NCBI GenBank assembly: GCA_945873205.1
Contig: CAMCCC010000001.1
Span: 62,001 to 126,000, forward strand
Length of the DNA: 64,000 nucleotides
Source of the DNA: an uncultured bacterium
GTDB lineage: Bacteria > Bacillota > Clostridia > Oscillospirales > Oscillospiraceae
Direction: 5' to 3'
The notes under the pieces were generated by a model. It saw only the letters and a list, made by a program, of their open reading frames with translations, made no database searches and was not told where the DNA came from. The translations under genes and the position numbers were made by a program. Below, one piece after another: positions 18,888 to 27,478 of this stretch. Each line of letters begins with the position of its first letter. Position 1 is the stretch's first letter.

Positions 18888-19721
18888 GTGTCAATGAGCA
18901 TTTGGAACGCGGTTCTGCTGGGACTTGTACAGGGGATCGCTGAATTTCTGCCCATCTCCAGTTCGGGGCATCTTTCCATCGTGAATAACCTTTTCAAAAT
19001 GTCCAACGATGGGCATATGTTTTTTGATGTTCTGCTGCACCTGGGCACCTTCATTTCCATCCTCATCGTGTACTGGCAGGATCTGAAGGAAATGGTTTAT
19101 GAAGTTCTTTCCTTTGTCAATGTGGGCCCCCTGGCCGGGCAGCCACGGGAGCATTATCCCATGGCGCGGATGTTTCTGATGATCGTGGTGGCCACGCTGC
19201 CCCTGTTTCTGGTGCTGCCCATCAATGATAAGCTGGAGACACTGTATTACAGCAATGTGTTCATCGGCATTGCCATCATCCTTACCGGCTGTATGCTCTA
19301 TGTGGCTGACCGGATGAAGCCGGGGAAAAAGACGGAACGGAACATGACCATGCTGGACGCGCTGATCATCGGCCTTTGCCAGTGTGTGGCCACCATTCCC
19401 GGCCTGTCCCGTTCCGGCACCACCATCACCGCCGGCATCGCCACCGGTCTGCGCCGGGACTACGCGGTGAAGTTCTCCTTCCTGATGTCCCTGCCTGCGG
19501 TACTGGGGGCCAACCTCCTCAGCCTGGTGAAGGCCGTAGGGGAGGGGGTTGACTGGGCCAGCGTCCCCGCCTACCTAGTGGGCATGCTGGTGGCTATGGT
19601 CTCCGGCATCGCCTCCATCAGCCTGCTGAAATACATAAGCGTCAAGGGCCGTTTCGGCGGCTTCGCCTACTACTGCTGGGTCATGGGCGTGCTGTCCATC
19701 GTCCTGTCCATGATATTCTGA
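18888..19721 (+). CDS. uppP: undecaprenyl-diphosphate phosphatase
   Basis: GLVQGIAEFLPISSSGHLSI, GLSRSGTTITAGI; GTG start at 18888 or ATG at 18894. Confidence 0.95.
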   Translation: MSMSIWNAVLLGLVQGIAEFLPISSSGHLSIVNNLFKMSNDGHMFFDVLLHLGTFISILIVYWQDLKEMVYEVLSFVNVGPLAGQPREHYPMARMFLMIVVATLPLFLVLPINDKLETLYYSNVFIGIAIILTGCMLYVADRMKPGKKTERNMTMLDALIIGLCQCVATIPGLSRSGTTITAGIATGLRRDYAVKFSFLMSLPAVLGANLLSLVKAVGEGVDWASVPAYLVGMLVAMVSGIASISLLKYISVKGRFGGFAYYCWVMGVLSIVLSMIF

Positions 19722-19755
19722 GATACACCCAAAAGCCAAAGAAAGGAACCATTCC

Positions 19756-22452
19756 ATGGCACAATCCAAGAAAAACTCCACTGCGAGCAAGAATAAAAGC
19801 AAAACCAACAGCAAGAGCAAGGCAAACAGCAAGCCGGTGAACACCGCTCCCCCGGAGGAGCCGGTGCTTCCCATCCGGCGGGAGCTGTGCGCGGTGTTGT
19901 TCCTGTTTCTGGCGGTGTTTATCGCCATCAGCTATTTTAAGCCGGAGGGCAGCTTTATCCTCTTCTTTGCCAACCTGATCAAGGGCCTGGTGGGCTGGGG
20001 CTATTGGCTGTGTGCCGCCGCCTTTTTGCTGGTGGCGGTGATCCTGGGCTTCCACCGGGGCCGCCCGGTGATGCTGCGCAGCATCTGTGCCCTGCTGCTG
20101 CCGGTGCTGCTGGCTGCGATCTTGAGCCTGGTGCTGTATGAGCCGCCTTTTCAGGCAAAATTTGACCTGAAGCTCACCACCGGGCAGCTGTTTGAATCCG
20201 GCCAGTATCTGGAATCGGCCGGTGTTCTGGGCGGCCTGCTGGCCATGGGGCTGGAAATGGCCTTCAGCATCTATGGCGCGTTGCCGGTGCTGGCGGTGGC
20301 CTTTGTCGCCTGCGCCATCTGCGCCTTCAGCAAGAGTTTCAAGAAGGTGGCCCAGCAGGTGAAAATCCGGGCCACGGCGCCCTATGACCCGTCCATGTAC
20401 GAGGACTCCCTGGCCCCCGTGGGCGCCGTTACCGGGAAGATTCCGCCGGCCGAGGCAAAGAAGATCCAGCGTATCGCCCGCAGCTCCGTCATGGATATCC
20501 CCCTGGGGGATGAGGATGACGACTTCATTCTCAGAGAAAGAGGCGGGGCAGAACCCGTTGCCGAGCCGGTGAAGCCTGCCCGCAAGGCCGACAAGGTGAA
20601 GCCGGAGAAGAAATCCGCCGGGAAAAAGGCCGAAAAGCAGGATGCCAAGGATGCTCCCGGTAAAAAGACCGCCATCATCCATGAGCCGTCCCTGGGCCCC
20701 ACAGAGGATACAATGCCCCTGACGCCGGAGGAAGCGGCCGCCATTGCCGATGTGGTCACAGCGGTGCAGCAGGAGGAACGGGAGAATCTGAAGCCCATCA
20801 CCATGAGCGGCGAAATCTCGGACCCACCCAGGAGCCGCAAGGCCATCAAGGCGGAGGTCAATGCCGAGGCCCAGGCCGTGGCACAGGCCATATCCGCCGC
20901 CGGGGAGCAGGGCGATTACGAGTTCCCGCCGGTGTCCCTGCTGCGCAGCGGCACCGCCGCCGCCATCGACGCCCGGGACGAGATTGCCGTGAACCGGGCA
21001 AGACTGGAGGGAGCCATCCGCAGCTTTGGCATCAACGCCTCTATCGTCAATGTCACCCGGGGCCCCACAGTCACCCGGTACGATATCGAACTGGAGCAGG
21101 GGGTCAAGCTGGCCCGGGTCACCAACCTGGCCGGGGACCTGGCCCTGGCTCTGGGCGTGATCAACGTGCGTATTGCGCCCATCCCGGATAAAATCTCCAC
21201 CGTGGGTATCGAGGTGCCCAATAAGATCGTCAGCACCGTCTACCTGCGGGATATTATCGAGTCGCCCCAGTTCACCGGCGCCAAATCCAAGCTCAGCTTT
21301 GCTTTGGGTAAAGATATTGGCGGCCAGTGCGTGGTGGGCAACATCGCAAAGCTGCCCCATATGCTCATTGCCGGCACCACCGGCTCCGGCAAGTCCGTGT
21401 GCATGAACTCCCTGATCCTTAGCCTGCTGTATAAGGCCCGGCCGGATGAGGTACGGCTTATCATGATCGACCCCAAGATGGTGGAGCTGGGCGTCTATAA
21501 CGGCATCCCCCACCTGTATGTGCCCGTGGTTACCGACCCCAAGAAAGCCGCCGGTGCGCTGCAATGGTCCGTTGTGGAAATGCTGAAACGCTACCGCCTG
21601 TTTTCTGAAATCGGCGTCCGTGACCTGGAAAGCTACAACAAGCACTGTCTGGAGACCGGGGAACAGACCATGCCCCAGGTGGTCATCGTCATTGATGAGC
21701 TGGCAGACCTGATGCTGGTGGCCTCCAAGGAAGTGGAGGAGAGCATCTGCCGCGTGGCCCAGATGGGCCGCGCCGCCGGTATGCACCTGATCATCGCCAC
21801 CCAGCGTCCCTCTGCCGATGTGATCACCGGCCTGATGAAGGCCAACATCCCCTCCCGCATTGCCTTTGCCGTCTCCTCCGCCATGGAAAGCCGCATCATC
21901 CTTGACCAGGCCGGGGCGGAGAAGCTGGTGGGTATGGGCGATATGCTCTTTTCGCCGGTGGGCTGCGGCAAGCCCACCCGTATTCAGGGCGCTTTTGTCT
22001 CCGACGAAGAACGGGAAGAGGTTATCCAGTTCATCAAGGAGGGCGCCGGCGAAACCAACCAGAACAGCGAGATCGAGGAATACATGAACAAGGCTGCCGA
22101 GGGCAAGGATGCCCATGACAGCGGCAAGGACAGCCACGAGGACGGTCCCGCCGGCAGCTTTGACGAGATGCTGCCCCAGGCGGTGGAAGTGGTGCTGGAG
22201 ACCAAAGCCTGCTCCGTGTCCATGCTCCAGCGCCGGGTGAAGCTGGGATATTCCCGTGCCGCCCGGATCGTTGACCAGATGGAGGAACTGGGTATCGTGG
22301 GCCCCTATGAGGGGGCCAAGCCCCGGCAGGTCATCATTGACCGGGAGGGCTGGATGAACATTCAGCGGAGCCTGGGCCTGATCGCCGGCGAGGGCCCACT
22401 GCTGCCGGTGGACAGCGCCGCCCGCGATTATGCCACGGACGGAGAAATTTAA
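19756..22452 (+). CDS. ftsK: DNA translocase FtsK/SpoIIIE
   Basis: N-terminal TM helices, variable linker, AGTTGSGKSVCMNSLILSLL, IATQRPSADVITGLMKANIPSRIAFAV, C-terminal gamma domain. Confidence 0.95.
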   Translation: MAQSKKNSTASKNKSKTNSKSKANSKPVNTAPPEEPVLPIRRELCAVLFLFLAVFIAISYFKPEGSFILFFANLIKGLVGWGYWLCAAAFLLVAVILGFHRGRPVMLRSICALLLPVLLAAILSLVLYEPPFQAKFDLKLTTGQLFESGQYLESAGVLGGLLAMGLEMAFSIYGALPVLAVAFVACAICAFSKSFKKVAQQVKIRATAPYDPSMYEDSLAPVGAVTGKIPPAEAKKIQRIARSSVMDIPLGDEDDDFILRERGGAEPVAEPVKPARKADKVKPEKKSAGKKAEKQDAKDAPGKKTAIIHEPSLGPTEDTMPLTPEEAAAIADVVTAVQQEERENLKPITMSGEISDPPRSRKAIKAEVNAEAQAVAQAISAAGEQGDYEFPPVSLLRSGTAAAIDARDEIAVNRARLEGAIRSFGINASIVNVTRGPTVTRYDIELEQGVKLARVTNLAGDLALALGVINVRIAPIPDKISTVGIEVPNKIVSTVYLRDIIESPQFTGAKSKLSFALGKDIGGQCVVGNIAKLPHMLIAGTTGSGKSVCMNSLILSLLYKARPDEVRLIMIDPKMVELGVYNGIPHLYVPVVTDPKKAAGALQWSVVEMLKRYRLFSEIGVRDLESYNKHCLETGEQTMPQVVIVIDELADLMLVASKEVEESICRVAQMGRAAGMHLIIATQRPSADVITGLMKANIPSRIAFAVSSAMESRIILDQAGAEKLVGMGDMLFSPVGCGKPTRIQGAFVSDEEREEVIQFIKEGAGETNQNSEIEEYMNKAAEGKDAHDSGKDSHEDGPAGSFDEMLPQAVEVVLETKACSVSMLQRRVKLGYSRAARIVDQMEELGIVGPYEGAKPRQVIIDREGWMNIQRSLGLIAGEGPLLPVDSAARDYATDGEI

Positions 22453-22462
22453 TGCAAAGGAG

Positions 22463-22489
22463 CTGCAGGGCGTGGGTAACGCCCTGTAG
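22463..22489 (+). terminator. terminator-like hairpin after ftsK
   Basis: ctgcagggcgt / acgccctgtag followed by TTTT. Confidence 0.6.
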
Positions 22490-22503
22490 TTTTAGGTGAA
22501 AAC

Positions 22504-22914
22504 ATGACAGGATTCTTTCCTCAAATGACTGCCCGGGAGGCCAACAGCATCAGTATGCTGGGGCTTGCCCATGTGGGCGACGCGGTATATGAGCTGCTGA
22601 TCCGCAGTATGCTCTGCCAGCAGGGCCACTCCGCCGTGGGTGACCTGCACCGCAGCACCGTCACCCTGGTGCGGGCGGAAGCCCAGGCCCAGGCCATGGC
22701 ACTGCTGGTGGACATGCTGGATGAGGAGGAGCTGGCCGTATATAAGCGGGGCCGTAACACCCGGGTCAACTCCGTCCCCAAGCACGCGGACCTGAGCCAG
22801 TACCACGCCGCCACCGGCCTGGAGGCGCTGTTCGGCTGGCTGTACTTACAGGGGAAGCTGGAGCGGATCAACCAGCTTTTCAACGCAATTATGGAGAACA
22901 ACAATGCCACTTGA
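22504..22914 (+). CDS. mrnC: Mini-ribonuclease III
   Basis: LGLAHVGDAVYELLIRSML, KRGRNTRVNSVPKHADLSQYHAATGLEALFGWLYLQG. Confidence 0.93.
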   Translation: MTGFFPQMTAREANSISMLGLAHVGDAVYELLIRSMLCQQGHSAVGDLHRSTVTLVRAEAQAQAMALLVDMLDEEELAVYKRGRNTRVNSVPKHADLSQYHAATGLEALFGWLYLQGKLERINQLFNAIMENNNAT

Positions 22915-24625
22915 CGCCATATACCTCTCAGCCCTGACGGCTGAGCTGAAAGAGAAACTGGAGGGCGGCCGGATCGACAAGGTGCAGCAGCCGGAGCGGG
23001 ACATGCTGCTGCTGTCCCTGCGCGCAAAAGGGGAGAACTTGCGCCTGCTGCTGGCGGCAGGCACCGGCAATGCCCGGGTGCACCTGACGGAGAGCAGCTT
23101 TGAGAACCCGGCGGAGCCGCCCATGTTCTGCATGCTGCTGCGCAAACACCTGGTTGGTGCCCGCATCACTGCCGTCTGTCAGCCGGACTATGAGCGGCTG
23201 CTGATGATTAAGCTGGAATGCCATGACGAGATGGGTTTCGCCTGCCAGAAAAAGCTGGTGGCGGAAATGATTGGCCGCAGCGCCAACGTCATCCTGGTGG
23301 ACGGCGAAGGGCGGATTGTGGACTGCATGCGCCGGATGGATTTCGGCGGGGATGCCCAGCGCAGGATGCTGCCGGGCATGATCTACCGCCTGCCGCCCCG
23401 GCAGGAAAAGCCGCCTCTGCTGGAGACGAACAGTGCCCAGCGGCAGGCAATGATTGCCGGGGCGGACCGGCAGCAAAGCCCGGATAAGTGGCTGCTGAAC
23501 AGCTTTGCCGGCCTGTCGCCCCTGGTCTGCCGGGAGCTGGCCCACCGCTGCGGCGGCAGCTATGACACCCTGCCGGAATTGCTGGACGCCTTTGTGGACA
23601 GCGTGCAGGCCGGGGATCTGCGCCCCTGTATTTTGTATGAGGACGGCAAGCCCCGGGACTTTAGCTTCATGCCCATCAGCCAGTACGGTCCGGCCGTCGG
23701 CTGCCGGGAAGAGGAGAGCTTTTCCAAGCTGCTGGACAGCTTCTATTCCCAGCGGGACCGGGCGGAGCAGCAGCGCCGCCGCAGCCACCAGCTGTTCAAA
23801 ACCGTCCGCACCATTCGGGACCGAATCCAGCGGAAGCTGGCCAGCCAGACCGAGGAGCTGCGCCGCACCGAGGACAGGGACGAAGTACGCAAGACGGCGG
23901 AGTTGGTGACGGCCAATATCTACCGCATCAAAAAAGGGGATCGGACGCTGGAATGTGTGGATTATTACGACCCGGAATGTCCCACCATCCGCATTGCCCT
24001 TGACCCGCTGAAAACACCCCAGCAGAACGCAGCGGCTCTCTTTAAGGAATATAACAAGCTGAAGGCAGCCCGTTCTCATTTGACCGGCCTGATCGAAGAA
24101 GGGGAGCGCCAGCTGGACTATCTCAACAGTGTGCTGGAATTGCTGAGCCTTTCGGAGACGGAAAAGGATATTTCCGATATCCGCCGGGAGCTGATTGCCA
24201 CCGGCTATCTCCGCAAACAGGGCGGAACCAAGGCAGACCGGAGCAAAGCCCAGGCTCCCTGGCGCTTTGTCACCGATGACGGCTTTGAGGTGCTGGCAGG
24301 CCGCAGCAATGTGCAGAACGATGAACTCACCACCAGGACCGGCCGGCGCACCGACTATTGGTTCCACACCCAGCGGCTCCACGGCAGCCATGTGATCCTG
24401 CGCTGCAACGGCATGGGGCCCACGGAATTGGCCATCGCCCAGGCGGCAACCATCGCGGCCTATTACTCCCAGGGCCGGGAGGGCGGCAAGGTCCCGGTGG
24501 ACTATACCATGCTCCGCTTTGTGCGTAAGCCTTCCGGCGCTCTGCCCGGCAAGGTGATCTATACCGATTACAAGACCATTATGACCGAGGCGGACGAAGC
24601 GCTGGTAAGGCATTTGAAAAAGTAA
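22904..24625 (+). CDS. rqcH: NFACT-family RNA-binding protein (RqcH/FbpA-like)
   Basis: N-terminal NFACT-N and C-terminal NFACT-R (GFEVLAGRSNVQNDELTTRTGRRTDYWFHTQRLHGSHVIL). Confidence 0.93.
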   Translation: MPLDAIYLSALTAELKEKLEGGRIDKVQQPERDMLLLSLRAKGENLRLLLAAGTGNARVHLTESSFENPAEPPMFCMLLRKHLVGARITAVCQPDYERLLMIKLECHDEMGFACQKKLVAEMIGRSANVILVDGEGRIVDCMRRMDFGGDAQRRMLPGMIYRLPPRQEKPPLLETNSAQRQAMIAGADRQQSPDKWLLNSFAGLSPLVCRELAHRCGGSYDTLPELLDAFVDSVQAGDLRPCILYEDGKPRDFSFMPISQYGPAVGCREEESFSKLLDSFYSQRDRAEQQRRRSHQLFKTVRTIRDRIQRKLASQTEELRRTEDRDEVRKTAELVTANIYRIKKGDRTLECVDYYDPECPTIRIALDPLKTPQQNAAALFKEYNKLKAARSHLTGLIEEGERQLDYLNSVLELLSLSETEKDISDIRRELIATGYLRKQGGTKADRSKAQAPWRFVTDDGFEVLAGRSNVQNDELTTRTGRRTDYWFHTQRLHGSHVILRCNGMGPTELAIAQAATIAAYYSQGREGGKVPVDYTMLRFVRKPSGALPGKVIYTDYKTIMTEADEALVRHLKK

Positions 24626-24692
24626 TCTTTCCCCTCGGCAATCGGTTTCTACCAACAGGAATAGTCGCTTTTTTGACAACTTCAAAAATTTG

Positions 24693-24756
24693 TATAATCT
24701 GTCAGGTGGCTTTAGTCATACTGCTGGTTGCAAAAAATGGTAAAAGATGCTACTAT
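24693..24756 (+). promoter_or_regulatory. promoter region for SnoaL-like gene
   Basis: TTGCAA (24728-24733) - 17 nt - TACTAT (24751-24756); an additional TATAAT at 24693-24698. Confidence 0.6.
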
Positions 24757-24801
24757 ACAAAAAGCGGATTTCATACTAAATAACCGAGAGGAGAAATAAA
24801 C

Positions 24802-25311
24802 ATGACCGATCTTGAAATCCTTGTGGAGAAAGACAAAATCAGAGACCAGATTTATAACTACTGCCGCGCTCTGGACCGTATCGATAACGAGCTGGGTTAC
24901 ACCGTTTTTGCAGATGACGCCGAGGTGGACTATGGCCCCACTTACAAGGGGACAGGCCGTGGCTTCATTGACATGATGCTCAAGCAGCACCGTGGGATGA
25001 TCTCCACCCACCACATGATGACCAACATCCTTATCAAGTTCAATGAGGACGGCACCAAGGCCGCCAGCGAGACTTATATGTACGCTGCCTGCAAGTACAA
25101 GAACAAGAAGGGTGTGCCCACCTTTACCGTTGAAGCCCGCTGCCGCGACATCGACAAGTGGGAGAAGCGGGACGGCAAGTGGGTCATCGTCAAGCGCGTT
25201 GTCGCCGGCGATAACACCTTCCTGGTTCAGGGCCAGACCTACACCGACGACTACAACAACGGCAGAGATAAGGTCCGCGACATCTCTTACGACTTCCTGG
25301 CTTCCGTCTGA
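24802..25311 (+). CDS. SnoaL/NTF2-like fold protein (putative dehydratase/isomerase)
   Basis: DQIYNYCRALDRIDNELGYTVFADDAEVDYG and STHHMMTNILIKF resemble SnoaL_4/scytalone-dehydratase-like proteins. Confidence 0.75.
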   Translation: MTDLEILVEKDKIRDQIYNYCRALDRIDNELGYTVFADDAEVDYGPTYKGTGRGFIDMMLKQHRGMISTHHMMTNILIKFNEDGTKAASETYMYAACKYKNKKGVPTFTVEARCRDIDKWEKRDGKWVIVKRVVAGDNTFLVQGQTYTDDYNNGRDKVRDISYDFLASV

Positions 25312-25323
25312 TATTTCAAAACA

Positions 25324-25357
25324 AAAAAAGATCCCGACAGCAGTCGGGATCTTTTTT
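25324..25357. terminator. bidirectional intrinsic terminator
   Basis: aaaaaagatcccgac-agca-gtcgggatctttttt. Confidence 0.92.
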
Positions 25358-25378
25358 GTTTCTGTGCAGGTATGTAGC

Positions 25379-25774
25379 TCAGCTGAAGCGCCTGCGTTTG
25401 TTGTCGGCGGGGGGGACAAAGCCGATGGCCGTGGCGGGATTGATCTCTTTGATCAGCTCCAGCAGCTTGTCCACATCCGCTTCCTCGTTAAAGATCAGGT
25501 TGGCAAACTCCTTCTCCCCGTGGACCAGGATCAGCCGGTAATAGTAGTAGGCCGGGCTGTCATCGGGCTGGCACTCACTGATACGGCAGAAGGCCCGGTC
25601 AATGTAGTCGTAGGGAACGTAGTACTTCTTGCCCAGGTCTTTGTAGTACAGGCACAGCTTGCCCAGGCGAACCCGGCCAATAGGCTCCGCTGCCTCATAA
25701 TCGGCAATATGCTCCGGGTCGCTGATGTGTTTTTTGTCCACACCCTTGAATCTCAATTTTCCGAATCCGAACAT
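25379..25774 (-). CDS. conserved-looking hypothetical protein (131 aa)
   Basis: Start overlaps the end of the PAP2 gene by 22 nt; MFGFGKLRFKGVDKKHISDPEHIADYEAAEPIGRV... Confidence 0.7.
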   Translation of the reverse strand: MFGFGKLRFKGVDKKHISDPEHIADYEAAEPIGRVRLGKLCLYYKDLGKKYYVPYDYIDRAFCRISECQPDDSPAYYYYRLILVHGEKEFANLIFNEEADVDKLLELIKEINPATAIGFVPPADNKRRRFS

Positions 25775-26409
25775 TTTCCTTCACCTGCTTTCTTTTTCTT
25801 TCGCCAGGAAGCGTACCAGGCTTCCGGAAGTTTTACTGCGATCAGTGCGCCCAGGCAGCCTGCCACCACACCCACGATGATGCCGCCCAGCACGTCGGAG
25901 GGATAGTGCACCACCAGATAGATGCGGGCAAGGCCCATCAAAAAGGCAAAGATAAAGGCCGTCCAGCTGTATTTCTTGTTGCCCATGAGGAACAGGGCCG
26001 TCATGGTGGAGAAGGCGGCGGTAGTATGGCCGGAGGGGAAGCTCATATCGCTCTCCACATTCTGCCCCACCAGCAGCCACAGCTGGTAGAAGATGCCGCT
26101 CTCATCGGCGTAGGGGCGGGGCCTGGCGATGACCACTTTCAGGAACACGTTGGTGAACAGTGCGCCAATGGCCACACCGAAAAGCATGGCCGTGCCGAAG
26201 CGGCGGGTGGGCCGGTAGAGCATCAGGGCCAGGCTCAGCAGCACCAGAAAGATGCCCCCCTTGCCCAGAAGGGAAATAAATTCAAAAAACGGGGTGAAAA
26301 AACCGCCGGCCATGGTGTACAGCCGGTGCACCAGAAGCGTGATGCTCTGGTCAAAAGCAGCAAAGCAGGTGTTCAGCCACAGTGCCGCAGCAGTGATCTG
26401 CATAGGCAT
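25753..26409 (-). CDS. PAP2-family phosphatase
   Basis: KVVIARPRPY, SFPSGHTTAAFS, RIYLVVHYPSDVLGG. Confidence 0.93.
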   Translation of the reverse strand: MPMQITAAALWLNTCFAAFDQSITLLVHRLYTMAGGFFTPFFEFISLLGKGGIFLVLLSLALMLYRPTRRFGTAMLFGVAIGALFTNVFLKVVIARPRPYADESGIFYQLWLLVGQNVESDMSFPSGHTTAAFSTMTALFLMGNKKYSWTAFIFAFLMGLARIYLVVHYPSDVLGGIIVGVVAGCLGALIAVKLPEAWYASWRKKKKAGEGKCSDSEN

Positions 26410-26529
26410 GTCCTCCCAAGATTAGTGTAGGTATTTTATCACAGCCTTTCGTTCTTTGTCTACAGCCTTTTGTATATTTGCCCAATCCAGGCACAAAATA
26501 CTGTCAGTACATTGGAGGAGGACAACTGC

Positions 26530-27441
26530 ATGAAACGTAAGTTTATTTTTGTGTTTACGCTGGTTCTGGCAGCGCTTCTGTGCACTGGACTTGCCTATCC
26601 GGCTCTGGCCGCCGGCAGCGCCCCTGTGGCGGAGAATCTGGAGCTGCGCACCTTCAAAAATGTCTCCGTAAGCGGGCAGCTCAGCGCCTTTGACCCGGAG
26701 AATGATGTGGTAAAGTACCAGATTTGCACCCAGCCTGTGAAGGGTCACATCGAGCTGGCCACCGATGGCAGCTTCGTGTACACCCCGGCCATGGATAAAA
26801 AGGGAAAGGACTACTTTGGCTATAAGGCCATTGACGCCGAGGGCAACAGCTCCCAGGAGGCCACCGTGATCATCCGCATCGACAAGCAGAAAAAGGGCGT
26901 CAGCTATTCCGACATGAAGGGCAGCGGCGGGGAATACGCGGCCCTGCTGCTCAGTGAGGAGGATGTATTCACCGGGGAACAGATCGGCGGGGAATACTGC
27001 TTTTATCCTGACCAGGCCGTGTCCCGGGGCGAGTTTCTCAGCATGTGCATGATCGTGGCCGATGAGCCGGTGATCTCCGCCGTTATGAATACCGGCTACA
27101 GCGACGATGAGGACATCCCGGACTGGATGAAGCCCTATGTCACCGCCACGGTGATGAAGGGCATGGACAGTCCCACTTCCGGCAACTTGGGCCGCTGCTT
27201 CCAGCCGGAGGCCAGCATCACCCGCGCCGAAGCAGTGACCATGCTGAACCAGGCCCTGGGGCTTAACGACGTGAGCTATATCCAGCTGGATGCGGCTCTG
27301 CAGCCGGAGCTGGCCCAGGCCTGCGCAAACCTCACCGCTTCCGGCATCATCCGGGACGGAACCCCGGTGGAGGAAACCATGAGCCGCATGGATGCGGCGG
27401 AGCTTCTCAGCAAAGCCCTGGAACTGATGAGCAGAAGATAA
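26530..27441 (+). CDS. secreted protein: signal peptide, Ig/cadherin-like domain, SLH-like C-terminus
   Basis: MKRKFIFVFTLVLAALLCTGLAYPALA signal; GSFVYTPAMDKKGKDYFGYKAIDAEGNSSQ Ig-like; AVSRGEFLSM / ASITRAEAVTMLNQAL SLH-like repeats. Confidence 0.75.
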   Translation: MKRKFIFVFTLVLAALLCTGLAYPALAAGSAPVAENLELRTFKNVSVSGQLSAFDPENDVVKYQICTQPVKGHIELATDGSFVYTPAMDKKGKDYFGYKAIDAEGNSSQEATVIIRIDKQKKGVSYSDMKGSGGEYAALLLSEEDVFTGEQIGGEYCFYPDQAVSRGEFLSMCMIVADEPVISAVMNTGYSDDEDIPDWMKPYVTATVMKGMDSPTSGNLGRCFQPEASITRAEAVTMLNQALGLNDVSYIQLDAALQPELAQACANLTASGIIRDGTPVEETMSRMDAAELLSKALELMSRR

Positions 27442-27445
27442 AAAC

Positions 27446-27478
27446 ACAGAGGGCCTAAAACGGCCCTCTGTTTTATTT
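27446..27478. terminator. bidirectional intrinsic terminator
   Basis: acagagggcc / ggccctctgt with A/T flanks. Confidence 0.85.

Noticed and set aside
19681-22137. 818-aa antisense ORF opposite ftsK
   Set aside because: Shadow ORF produced by GC-rich codon usage; His/Gly/Leu-rich composition, no domain, fully overlaps a conserved gene
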